The translations under genes and the position numbers were made by a program. A stretch of 64,000 bases of DNA. It comes from Rhodococcus sp. P1Y (GTDB lineage Bacteria; Actinomycetota; Actinomycetes; Mycobacteriales; Mycobacteriaceae). The stretch is from NCBI RefSeq assembly GCF_003641205.1, contig NZ_CP032762.1, positions 4,464,001-4,528,000 on the forward strand, given 5' to 3'. Below the pieces are notes generated by a model. The model was not told the origin of the DNA. It was given only the letters and a program-made list of their open reading frames with translations, and did no database searches. This document shows positions 17,157 to 24,507 of the stretch, piece after piece (the first letter of the stretch is position 1; each line of letters starts with the position of its first letter).

Positions 17157-17287
17157 GGCTAGGCCACCCGCCTGCAACGCAGCCCTAGTGGGTCTGCAAG
17201 GCGTTCCGTGTGCGAACACGAACGCGCGGAAGCAGCATTTCGAGGCGGGCTAGCCGGGTCGGGACCGAGTGAGTTTGCTCGGTCCCG
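17157..17287 (+). ncRNA. Structured RNA between SLATT and RT genes (candidate template or msr/msd-like RNA)
   Basis: The 204-bp gap before the reverse transcriptase folds well by eye. P1: GGCTAG (17157-17162) with CTAGCC (17250-17255), continued across a GCCA bulge by CCCGCCT (17167-17173) with AGGCGGG (17243-17249). Inside it, P2 pairs 17179-17185 with 17190-17197 (GCAG/CTGC, CCC/GGG, loop TAGT). P3 pairs GCGTT and CGTGT (17201-17211, one bulged C) with ACACG and AACGC (17216-17225) around a GCGA tetraloop. A separate P4 pairs 17260-17269 with 17278-17287 perfectly. The RT ribosome binding site follows at 17302. Two near-identical 9-mers (17172-17180 and 17194-17202) lie inside. The ends of the transcript are unknown. 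Confidence 0.65.
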
Positions 17288-17311
17288 CCTTACTAACCAC
17301 CAAGGGGTCCA

Positions 17312-18850
17312 ATGATCGAGCTGGCTGGGGCAATCCGCGATGCCGCTACCGACAGAATCCGCGCGCACGAACGTCGTGTTAAACAAGCCAATGACGAGTC
17401 TAAACGACGGCAGCGGCGGTCCACCGACCCCCTACGCGAGTTAGAGGTACGTACGCCCAGGTACTGGGCGTATCACCCCAGCCACGAGCCCTTCCATGTT
17501 CGGGCGCGCGCCGCCTCAATCGGTCATGCCATTGATTTGTCCATCAAAGCGGGCACATACGAACCGCTGCCGCCCGCCGGGTTTCAGATTCCTAAGCCTG
17601 GCGGAAAGGACCGAACGGTTACGGCGTTCGCAATCGCGGACGAGGTGGTATCGAAGAGACTGTACAAATCGCTCATGAGCAAGAACCGCACAAGATTAAG
17701 CGCCCGATCCTACGCATACCGCAAAGATCTCGGTGTTCATGATGCGATCACTCACATGCAGTCGGAGTGGTCCAACGAGCACCGTATCTATGTCGCACAA
17801 TACGACTTTGCAGACTACTTCGGCTCAATTGATCACGATCATGTATTGAGTACAATCTCGGCGCTCAAACTCGCAGTGACACGAACCGAGCGACGTCTAC
17901 TCAAGGCTTTCATGACCGCTCCTCATCCGACTTTACTCCCAGGAACGATGCCGACGCATGCTGGAAATCGCGACCGCGGCATACACCAAGGAACTACAAT
18001 AAGTCTTTTTTTGGCAAATATCGCCGCCACACCGCTCGATCGAGAATTTGAACGCCTTGGAGTTTCCTTTACCAGGTATGCCGACGATATCGTCGTCTGG
18101 AGTCGCGATTACAGCAATCTAAGCCGTGCGGTCGATGAGTTGCATCGATTTTCAGATCGGACTCGCTGCGCTATCAACCACGCCAAGAGCCCAGGGGTCC
18201 AACTCTTAACCACGCCCGAATCCGTTGCGGCGGAATTTACAAATGCGCATAGCCTTGAGTTTCTCAGCCATCGACTCGGACTGCGAGATATATCGTTGTC
18301 GAGCCGTGCAATCTCTTTGGCACAGACGAAGATTGACCAATATATCTACAACCATTTGTTGCGTGAGCCTATCAAGGGGACTCAAAATATTCTCCGCTTG
18401 AGAGGAGGTCTAGATCGCGACTATATTGCATTACTGTGGCAGCTTCGACGCTATCTCTACGGGAACCTCAGCGAAGCGCAACTCCGTCGACTCATGCGCG
18501 GCCCCTTGCCGCCAGAGATATCCCTTGCTGGCCTGCTTGGCCGCCATCCGATGGTCAACGATGTTGGTCAGTTGCGAGAATTTGACGCGTGGCTCTCAAC
18601 ACAGGTGTGGCTTGCCCTTCGTAAACGGTCACGGATTCTACACGGAAATTTAGGTTCAAATCCGGTCCCCGAACCCTGGGGATTTACTCAAAAACAATTG
18701 TGCGCCTTCATGACCAAGTCCACCTTTGGCAGCCAAGTAGACGGACGGCTTCCCAGTACTGTCCGGATGTCCGAGCTCGTCCGCCGTGCGGTTCGTGCGC
18801 ACGGCACACGAATCGCCACTCATACCGTGTCGCTCTACAGCTGGAGATAA
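17312..18850 (+). CDS. Reverse transcriptase of a probable defence system
   Basis: 512 residues; ATG at 17312 follows AAGGGG. RT motifs in order: fingers PKPGGKDR (94-101) and SARSYAYR (130-137); motif A QYDFADYFGSID with Asp165; motif B RGIHQGTTISLFLANI (222-237); motif C FTRYADDIVVW with YADD at 256-259; a motif-E-like LEFLSHRLG (315-323). All catalytic aspartates are present. Residues 330-512 form a helical C-terminal domain. There is no group II intron maturase or endonuclease domain and no intron structure around it. With the SLATT gene and the structured RNA upstream, this resembles defence-associated (UG/DRT or retron-like) RTs. Which class cannot be decided by eye. Confidence 0.88.
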   Translation: MIELAGAIRDAATDRIRAHERRVKQANDESKRRQRRSTDPLRELEVRTPRYWAYHPSHEPFHVRARAASIGHAIDLSIKAGTYEPLPPAGFQIPKPGGKDRTVTAFAIADEVVSKRLYKSLMSKNRTRLSARSYAYRKDLGVHDAITHMQSEWSNEHRIYVAQYDFADYFGSIDHDHVLSTISALKLAVTRTERRLLKAFMTAPHPTLLPGTMPTHAGNRDRGIHQGTTISLFLANIAATPLDREFERLGVSFTRYADDIVVWSRDYSNLSRAVDELHRFSDRTRCAINHAKSPGVQLLTTPESVAAEFTNAHSLEFLSHRLGLRDISLSSRAISLAQTKIDQYIYNHLLREPIKGTQNILRLRGGLDRDYIALLWQLRRYLYGNLSEAQLRRLMRGPLPPEISLAGLLGRHPMVNDVGQLREFDAWLSTQVWLALRKRSRILHGNLGSNPVPEPWGFTQKQLCAFMTKSTFGSQVDGRLPSTVRMSELVRRAVRAHGTRIATHTVSLYSWR

Positions 18851-19350
18851 GGGACGTTCCAGCTCGATTGCATTGCCCACCAACGTTTAACATGTGCGGG
18901 CCTTGCGCCGGCCGGCCCAAGAACTGGCGGAGACTGTGATGCCACCAGGAGGATTGAAGAGTAAGCACGCTTGGTGATTTCGGCTGCGGACCCGTGACCG
19001 CGCGGTTCAGGCATACCACTGTCGTCTTGCATAGCAGGCAATACCAAGATCGCTGCTCGAGATCATATCGGAGCTCTCCCCAACAACAGCCCGTTGATGA
19101 TCCAGAGCTAGGTCAAGAAGTACAGCCCAACAATTGACACTGGACGGTAGATACGCCTCCAGTCCGGATGCCGAACCCGCAAAGCAGCACTGCGAGCACA
19201 GTGCATTCAGAAACTCAATATTCTCTACAGCGTCAGCGTTTTTAAGCGGCGGAGGTCGACCGTCCACGTCCCTGACCGTCGATAACAAATACGACCCCCA
19301 CGGCCGGGCGCCGAGATCGGAGGAAAAACCGTGCGACGCCGCTTTCTGGT
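18851..19350. other. Intergenic stretch after the RT gene
   Basis: About 500 bp without a supported gene. A minus-strand open frame runs through 19007-19552, but it overlaps the end of the TetR gene out of frame and has no recognisable motif. It could hide a decayed gene. No attachment-site repeat matching the tRNA fragment was found here. Confidence 0.35.
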
Positions 19351-20070
19351 TCAGATACCCGTCATTGACCAGATTCTTCGAATCTCGGTGGGTGCATCCC
19401 GGCGGCTTCCTGGTGCATGCGTGCCGCGCCGCGATGTTAGGACCAGCCCACCGGTGATGTCGTCGAATTCTGACAGGAAAGCGGCCAGAGCCTGCGACCG
19501 TGCCCGGGTTGCCGCGTTCGTGGGCATGCTGTTCCCAGTTCGGGGTGCGCATACACCCGCAACTGCCGCCACAACCACCGAGACGATCTCACCGATCCGT
19601 GCTCGCTCTTCGGCCGAACAGTCCAGACTAGGTGTGAGGGTGTCCGTCATCCAGGCGGTCAACACCCGGTCGATACTCGGCAGACCGGTATCGGCTGCTG
19701 CGTCGCTCATTTCGAGAGCATGCAGCGCACGCACCACCGGGCCGACGCCAGCCCGCTGGAGCAACGCCGTCGCGCACGCCGACACAGTGTCGACATCGGT
19801 CATGCGCCGGTGGCGGCGAGTTGTGCACAGGACGCTGACCCGCTGGTGCCCGTCGATGTACACCGCGGCCACCAGCCCGGTGCTGGACCGGTACCTCCGC
19901 CGCAGGCGATCCCGGCCGATCCCGGACACCGCATGGACCGCGTCGATCGAGACTGCACCCAGACCGCGCCCGAGCACCAGCAGGGCCGCCGCTTCGATCA
20001 CAGCATCGTGCATCAGGGCCTCCCGCGGAGGTGTCCCGGCCTGAGGGCGCGGGGTATCGAGTGTGCTCAC
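19351..20070 (-). CDS. TetR family transcriptional regulator
   Basis: About 239 residues from GTG at 20070, which overlaps the upstream stop as GTGA. The N-terminal helix-turn-helix is visible as MHDAVIEAAALLVLGRGLGAVSIDAVHAVSGIGRDRLRRRYRSSTGLVAAVYIDGHQ by parts, a divergent TetR domain. The ligand-binding part is Ala-rich and helical. ATG at MHDAV is an alternative start. It is the last gene of a three-gene coupled operon with a small membrane protein and a small beta-rich protein. Target and ligand are unknown. Confidence 0.7.
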   Translation of the reverse strand: MSTLDTPRPQAGTPPREALMHDAVIEAAALLVLGRGLGAVSIDAVHAVSGIGRDRLRRRYRSSTGLVAAVYIDGHQRVSVLCTTRRHRRMTDVDTVSACATALLQRAGVGPVVRALHALEMSDAAADTGLPSIDRVLTAWMTDTLTPSLDCSAEERARIGEIVSVVVAAVAGVCAPRTGNSMPTNAATRARSQALAAFLSEFDDITGGLVLTSRRGTHAPGSRRDAPTEIRRIWSMTGI

Positions 20071-20360
20071 GTCTCGGAGTGTCGCGTGGCGACACTGTTT
20101 CGGCGCCGGAGGGTTCGTGAGGTGAGCACGAGTATCGCGGTTGCCGCGGTGGTCAGTGCGGCGTCTCGGGTACCTGCTGCGGCGGAGACGACCGCGAACA
20201 TCGACACGGCGCCGAGGACATCGAGAACCGCTCGCAAAGCGGGGGTATCGAGCAGCAACACTGTCGGCGACGCAGCAGAACCCCTCGGCATCGACGTGGA
20301 TGACGCCGATACGGCAGGTGTAGCTGCCGTTGTCGGCTGCGGTGATCGGTGCTCGATCAC
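20067..20360 (-). CDS. Small membrane protein, unknown function
   Basis: 97 residues with a hydrophobic segment around AVLDVLGAVSMFAVVSAAAG and a second weaker one around ALTTAATAILVLT, then a basic tail. It would be a small integral membrane protein. Its start and stop overlap both neighbours by 4 bp, which supports real translation. No family is recognised. Confidence 0.6.
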   Translation of the reverse strand: MIEHRSPQPTTAATPAVSASSTSMPRGSAASPTVLLLDTPALRAVLDVLGAVSMFAVVSAAAGTRDAALTTAATAILVLTSRTLRRRNSVATRHSET

Positions 20361-20608
20361 GCCTCGCGGCGCTCGCGCCGAGCGCCGACGATGTCGGTGT
20401 CATTGGCGAACATCAAGGTGCCGTCGGAGAGGGCGACCGCCCAGCGGCGCGGTGTACCCCAGTTGCGTCCCGCCGACTCCGCGGTCAGCAGAAAGTCGGC
20501 GAAGTCTTCGACGAGCGTGCCGGCCACGATGTGCCCGTCTACCCGCCGCACTTGGACTGTGTCACCAACACCGACCTGTGCATGTGTGAGATGTCCCGAT
20601 GTGCTCAT
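20357..20608 (-). CDS. Small hypothetical protein
   Basis: 83 residues from ATG at 20608. The sequence VGVGDTVQVRRVDGHIVAGTLVEDFADFLL has the strand pattern of a small SH3-like or KOW-like barrel, and it ends in a charged tail. It is the first gene of an ATGA-coupled trio with a membrane protein and a TetR regulator. Function is unknown. Confidence 0.6.
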   Translation of the reverse strand: MSTSGHLTHAQVGVGDTVQVRRVDGHIVAGTLVEDFADFLLTAESAGRNWGTPRRWAVALSDGTLMFANDTDIVGARRERREA

Positions 20609-20860
20609 GACTGTATTGAAGCAGACCGCACGGGTGGGTCGACGCGCGCACCCAATGAGTACAGGGCGCACTCGCGGTGTGCCGCAACGGTTGCTGTCTC
20701 TGGCAGAGCACGGCTCCGTTGTCGCGTCGGCGTCAACGACGGCGCGTGTGAGCGTTCGTCTCCGGTGAAAGCGGAAAGCAGTCGGAGCTCTGCAGGCCGA
20801 TAGCTGCAGGGTTAAGAGCCCTCTGCAGTTGCCGACCTCGTCGACACGCAGGCGGAGGGG

Positions 20861-21241
20861 TCAGTGCGCAGCGTCGTACGCGTCGACGATCGAGGCTGGG
20901 ATACGGCCGCGGTCGCCGATGTCGTAGCCCTCGTCGGCGGCCCACTGCCGGATCGCGCGGGTGTCGGCAGGATCTCGCGTGGACGCGCTCGCAGCCGTGG
21001 ATTTCGGGGCGGGTGTCGGCGCGCTACCAGCGGGTTTGGGCCGGTGCCGGCGTCCGCCGGTGCGGGCGGCGTGGTCGATGTAGTAACCGACTTTGCGGTG
21101 GAACTCGGCGGCGTTCTTCGACTTCAGGTCGATGACGTAGTCCACCCCGGCGACGGAGAATTCGATGGTCTCCCCGGTACCGTCGTCGATAACGGAACCG
21201 TCGAGATCGTCGACCAACTCGACGGACACTTTCTTGGCCAC
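20861..21241 (-). CDS. lsr2: Lsr2 nucleoid-associated protein
   Basis: 126 residues. The N-terminal dimerisation domain reads MAKKVSVELVDDLDG and GETIEFSVAGVDYVIDL, followed by the helix KNAAEFHRKVGYYIDHA. A flexible Ala/Pro/Ser linker leads to the C-terminal DNA-binding domain IRQWAADEGYDIGDRGRIPASIVDAY, which carries the RGR AT-hook-like motif. Lsr2 is the actinobacterial H-NS analogue that silences AT-rich foreign DNA. Its position within or beside an island is notable, since it could be an extra paralogue rather than the housekeeping copy. It appears to be monocistronic. Confidence 0.93.
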   Translation of the reverse strand: MAKKVSVELVDDLDGSVIDDGTGETIEFSVAGVDYVIDLKSKNAAEFHRKVGYYIDHAARTGGRRHRPKPAGSAPTPAPKSTAASASTRDPADTRAIRQWAADEGYDIGDRGRIPASIVDAYDAAH

Positions 21242-21469
21242 GATGCGTGACTACCTTCCGCTCGGCATGTACTGATCGTTGAATCCGAGAATAACCCGGC
21301 GCACCCATGCCGGAAGACAATGTCCGAGCACCGGTTGTGGGCAGACTCGGTGGGCGCCGTACCAACCAGATCGCCCACAACGACCGGCGATGACGGGGGC
21401 CAGCCACGCGCAGCCCCCGCTCTGTCGACTGCGTCCGCCCTCACCGCCAAGTCCCGATAAGGGGCACCG

Positions 21470-21781
21470 TCAGCTCGACATCCAGATACGGCGGCGCGCT
21501 ACAGCTTTCATGCGGGTCACCATGATCGGGCTCAATCCGAACCGGCCGAACGCACTGCCCGGATCCCGGTCGAGTATCTCGATGACGCCGCGGTAGAACT
21601 CCCGCGCCGTCATGTCGAAGTGGGTGTAAATGTCTTCGTCCGGGCCGCCGCCGTGGTTGACCCACCGCAACGCGTAATCGATCATCGCACGATCGTTGCC
21701 CATGTCGGGACCACCGGATGCGCTGCCGCTATCGGCTGTCGGTAGCCCTGATTGCTCCATCATCATCGTCATCTGCCCCAC
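21470..21781 (-). CDS. DUF3263-like protein
   Basis: 103 residues. The core MIDYALRWVNHGGGPDEDIY and HFDMTAREFYRGVIEIL resembles DUF3263, a small actinobacterial helical domain with sigma/HTH-like character. A Met- and Gly-rich N-terminal tail precedes it, and the true start may be a later Met. A relative with the same core occurs in this window at 59106-59396. Function is unknown; a DNA-binding role is plausible. Confidence 0.65.
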   Translation of the reverse strand: MGQMTMMMEQSGLPTADSGSASGGPDMGNDRAMIDYALRWVNHGGGPDEDIYTHFDMTAREFYRGVIEILDRDPGSAFGRFGLSPIMVTRMKAVARRRIWMSS

Positions 21782-21959
21782 CTGTCGTTCTACAACTTCA
21801 CACGGCCGACGAAAATCCCGGAAAGCGCGTTACGCCGAACGTGTCCGTACGCGCACCCGGCTACCGCCGCGAGTGAGCGTGTGGGGCGGCGGCAGGGAGT
21901 CGACACCTGCCACCGCCCACCTGACCCGGCAGCACCCCACAGCGCTGCCGGGAAGCGGC

Positions 21960-22145
21960 TCACGCGGCAGCGGGGTGCGGGGTCCGCGGATAACCGTCGT
22001 CGTCTACTTCGACGGCCCGCTGCTGGTCGACGACATCCGCTTCGGGACAGAGCTTTTCACTGATGTCGATCCCCAGGACCGTCGCCCACCACTGCTCGCG
22101 ATCCTGATCCTCGGGCCACACCACCGGTTCCATCACGTCGATCAT
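21960..22145 (-). CDS. Small acidic hypothetical protein
   Basis: 61 residues beginning MIDVMEPVVWPEDQDREQWW. It is acidic with two adjacent tryptophans. A GGAGGTGATC-like sequence just before the ATG supports translation. No family is recognised. It lies between the DUF3263-like gene and the Hsp20 gene on the same strand. Confidence 0.5.
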   Translation of the reverse strand: MIDVMEPVVWPEDQDREQWWATVLGIDISEKLCPEADVVDQQRAVEVDDDGYPRTPHPAAA

Positions 22146-22257
22146 CGAAGATCACCTCCCATCACTCTTGACGCTCGAACAACAACTGCCAGAGGAGTTC
22201 TCGTTCCCGAGCAGGCGCGCAACGGCGACTGCCCGGGAACGAACGAGACCTAGACGG

Positions 22258-22701
22258 TCAGGGCGAATGCGCTTCGATGGAGCGTTGACCACCGCCGCCT
22301 GCGCTGATGTCGATCTTGCGCGGCTTGGCGCGTTCGGCGAGGGGAATGGTCACCGACAGGACACCGTTGTCGTAGGACGCGGAGATACGCTCGGTGTCGA
22401 CACCCTCGCCGAGTGCGACCTGGCGGCGATACGTCCCGGCGAATCGTTCGGAGGAAATCCACTGCACCCCATCGCTGTCGGGCGCGGTGCGGTGTGCGGT
22501 GAGCGTGAGGGTGCCGCGGTCGACATCGACGTCGACCGAACCTGGGTCGACACCGGGAAGATCGGCGGACAGAACGTAGTGATCGTCGAGTTTGTACAGG
22601 TCCATCGGCATGAACCGGGGTGCACGATCGGAACCGCTCGAGGTCCCCAGCATGGCCGAGGTAATCGAATCGAGGTCACGGAACGGATCGAAGCGAAGCA
22701 C
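22258..22701 (-). CDS. Hsp20/alpha-crystallin family small heat shock protein
   Basis: 147 residues from GTG at 22701, chosen because GGAGGTGG lies 5-8 bp upstream and VLRFDPFRDLD matches the usual N-terminus of actinobacterial Hsp20. The alpha-crystallin domain is complete: PMDLYKLDDHYVLSADLPGV, VDVDRGTLTLTAHR, FAGTYRRQVALGEGVD, and SYDNGVLSVTIPLAE with the conserved G-L near its end. It is an ATP-independent holdase chaperone. A CIRCE element 73 bp upstream predicts control by HrcA. Confidence 0.92.
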   Translation of the reverse strand: MLRFDPFRDLDSITSAMLGTSSGSDRAPRFMPMDLYKLDDHYVLSADLPGVDPGSVDVDVDRGTLTLTAHRTAPDSDGVQWISSERFAGTYRRQVALGEGVDTERISASYDNGVLSVTIPLAERAKPRKIDISAGGGGQRSIEAHSP

Positions 22702-22773
22702 AGCAACCACCTCCGTCATTCCCAGATGCGCCCGCCCCTGTGACGGGCTGCTCTTGACTGTGCGAAACAAAAA

Positions 22774-22800
22774 TTAGCACTCGACGACTGCGAGTGCCAA
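22774..22800. promoter_or_regulatory. CIRCE element (HrcA operator)
   Basis: TTAGCACTC at 22774-22782, a 9-bp spacer, and GAGTGCCAA at 22792-22800. This matches the CIRCE inverted repeat (TTAGCACTC-N9-GAGTGCTAA) with one mismatch. It lies upstream of the minus-strand Hsp20 gene and in an AT-richer segment, so it probably overlaps that promoter. CIRCE is bound by the repressor HrcA, which mainly controls groESL and dnaK in other loci. Confidence 0.9.
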
Positions 22801-22919
22801 GATGGTGGAACAAGTTTTTTCGAGAATTTTCGGGGCAGGCACCGTCCCACGAAGACGGTCAATGATGCTGCGCGAGCACCACATCGCGCAGGATGCGACA
22901 AAGGCGAGGAGTCAACACG

Positions 22920-23258
22920 ATGACAACGAACACGATGACAACGAACAAGCAAGACCGCGGTGCGAACGGTGAGGGTTCGGGCGCTCGGCGGTGGTGGAAT
23001 CGGCGAGCATTCAGCCGGACCGAGAACACCGAATCGGCGTTGATGGTCGGCGCGCTGTCGATCGTGAGTTTCTGGGCCCCAGGTCTCGGGGTCACCCTGG
23101 GGATACTCGCGGTCGTCGCCGCGCTGTGGGCTGACCGGAGCTCGATGCTGTCGGGGCCGCGGGCGCCGCGCGGCGACGCAGCACTCGCCTACGGCGCCGG
23201 CACCCTCGGGATAGTCCTGGGGGTCGGGTTCCTGGCTATCGTCATTCCGAACTGGTGA
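22920..23258 (+). CDS. Small membrane protein, unknown function
   Basis: 112 residues from ATG at 22920, preceded by GAGGAG. A polar, basic N-terminal half is followed by two hydrophobic segments, ALMVGALSIVSFWAPGLGVTLGIL and AYGAGTLGIVLGVGFLAIVIPNW, as in DUF4190-like small membrane proteins. It probably sits in the cytoplasmic membrane. The next small gene begins 6 bp after its stop, so the pair forms an operon. Confidence 0.65.
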   Translation: MTTNTMTTNKQDRGANGEGSGARRWWNRRAFSRTENTESALMVGALSIVSFWAPGLGVTLGILAVVAALWADRSSMLSGPRAPRGDAALAYGAGTLGIVLGVGFLAIVIPNW

Positions 23259-23264
23259 TCAGCG

Positions 23265-23438
23265 ATGGCCGAGAGCATCGTGCGCGAGTTGAGCGTTGCC
23301 GAACTGGACGCCGCGCTCGCCGACACCGAGGAACAACTGCGCACGGCACACCGCGAGAACGCGCCAGCGGCGGAGAGTGCGGTACTCGAACACGCCAGGC
23401 GCCGACTGCTCGACGAATTTCGTCGACGCGGTCTCTGA
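23265..23438 (+). CDS. Small helical protein
   Basis: 57 residues beginning MAESIVRELSVAELDAALAD and ending RRRLLDEFRRRGL. It is charged and predicted all-helical, perhaps a short coiled coil. It starts 6 bp after the stop of the small membrane protein gene, which argues for co-expression. No family is recognised. Confidence 0.55.
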   Translation: MAESIVRELSVAELDAALADTEEQLRTAHRENAPAAESAVLEHARRRLLDEFRRRGL

Positions 23439-23561
23439 CGACGAAACCCGACGCCCCGGCGGCGGCATGGTGGTCCGAGGTACCGAACGCAGCGGTGCCT
23501 ACCGATCGGGCGAGTAGCGCCGTCATCGGCGACCCGGGCGCGGCACCGATACAGTGCAGCC

Positions 23562-24279
23562 ATGGGAGACGAACACACCACGCCACGACGTGACCTCACC
23601 CGTGCGATCGCGGAGGCGACCCGATCGTTCTTCACCCCGACCAGCCTCGAGGACACCCTGCGCGGGGTGACCGAGAGTGCCCGTTCGCTGATCCCGGCGG
23701 TCGACTGCGCCGACATCCTCATCGTCCGAGGGCCCAAGAAGTACCAGTCCCACGCAGCGACGAGTGAGCTGCGTGGGACTGGATTCGATCCAGGAGCGTG
23801 TCGGCGAAGGCCCCTGCGTCGATGCCGCCCGCAGTGAGGAATTCGTTCGCTGCAACGACTTTCGAACGGATCCGCGGTGGCCGGTGTTCGGGCCCGCAGC
23901 AGTCGACGCCGGTGTCCTGAGCAGTATGTCGTTCCGGCTCTACACCGAGGACGAGACGATCGGCGCACTGAACCTGTTCGCGCTGACCGAGAATGCGTTC
24001 AGCGACGAGGACGAAGAACTCGGCACCGTCCTGGCCATCCACGCTGCGGTGGCACTCTATGCCGCCAACAAGACCGAACAGTTCAAGTCCGGCCTGGCCT
24101 CCCGAGACACCATCGGTCAGGCCAAGGGCATGCTCATGGAGCGCTACGGCATCGACGCGGTCCAAGCGTTCGACCTGATATCGCGTCTGTCGCAGAACGA
24201 GAACATCCCCGTTGCAGCGTTGGCCGCTGAGCTGGTCACCCGCGGATCCGACCCGGCCGCCGCCCGCGACCTACGCTGA
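23562..24279 (+). pseudogene. GAF-ANTAR regulator, interrupted by a frameshift
   Basis: Two overlapping frames together make one GAF-ANTAR protein. From ATG at 23562 the first frame gives the GAF start, including TSLEDTLRGVTESARSLIPAVDCADILIV and ending in register at ATSEL. The second frame carries on as LDSIQERVGEGPCVDAA through the GAF domain to a complete ANTAR domain (ASRDTIGQAKGMLMERYGIDAVQAFDLI). The shift is one base near 23770-23776. Such proteins bind RNA hairpins through ANTAR to cause antitermination. Either the gene is broken or the read carries one extra base. Confidence 0.75.
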
Positions 24280-24507
24280 CGGTCCAGGCGCACCGGCCTG
24301 CGCACCCAGTTCGACCACTACGCAGTGCGCTTCGGTTGTGGCCGATTGGACCGGCGCGGAACCTGATCGTGCGGTGGAAGGTCGAATCCGAAATTGTATG
24401 CGTGGCTCTCTCCTGCTTGCAAACCACATGATGGCCGAACACAGCTAACGGCTGGACACCGACCCGTGTTTTCCGTATGTTCGAAATCACCGGATAGGAG
24501 CAAACAT

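Noticed and set aside
17312..18850. Group II intron or diversity-generating RT
   Set aside because: No maturase X/HNH domain, no intron domain V-like hairpin seen, and no template/variable repeat pair with adenine-directed differences was noticed.
19007..19552. 181-codon minus-strand open frame after the RT gene
   Set aside because: It overlaps the TetR gene out of frame, is rich in Arg, Cys and Ser in its first half, and shows no motif or ribosome binding site. At most it hides a decayed gene.
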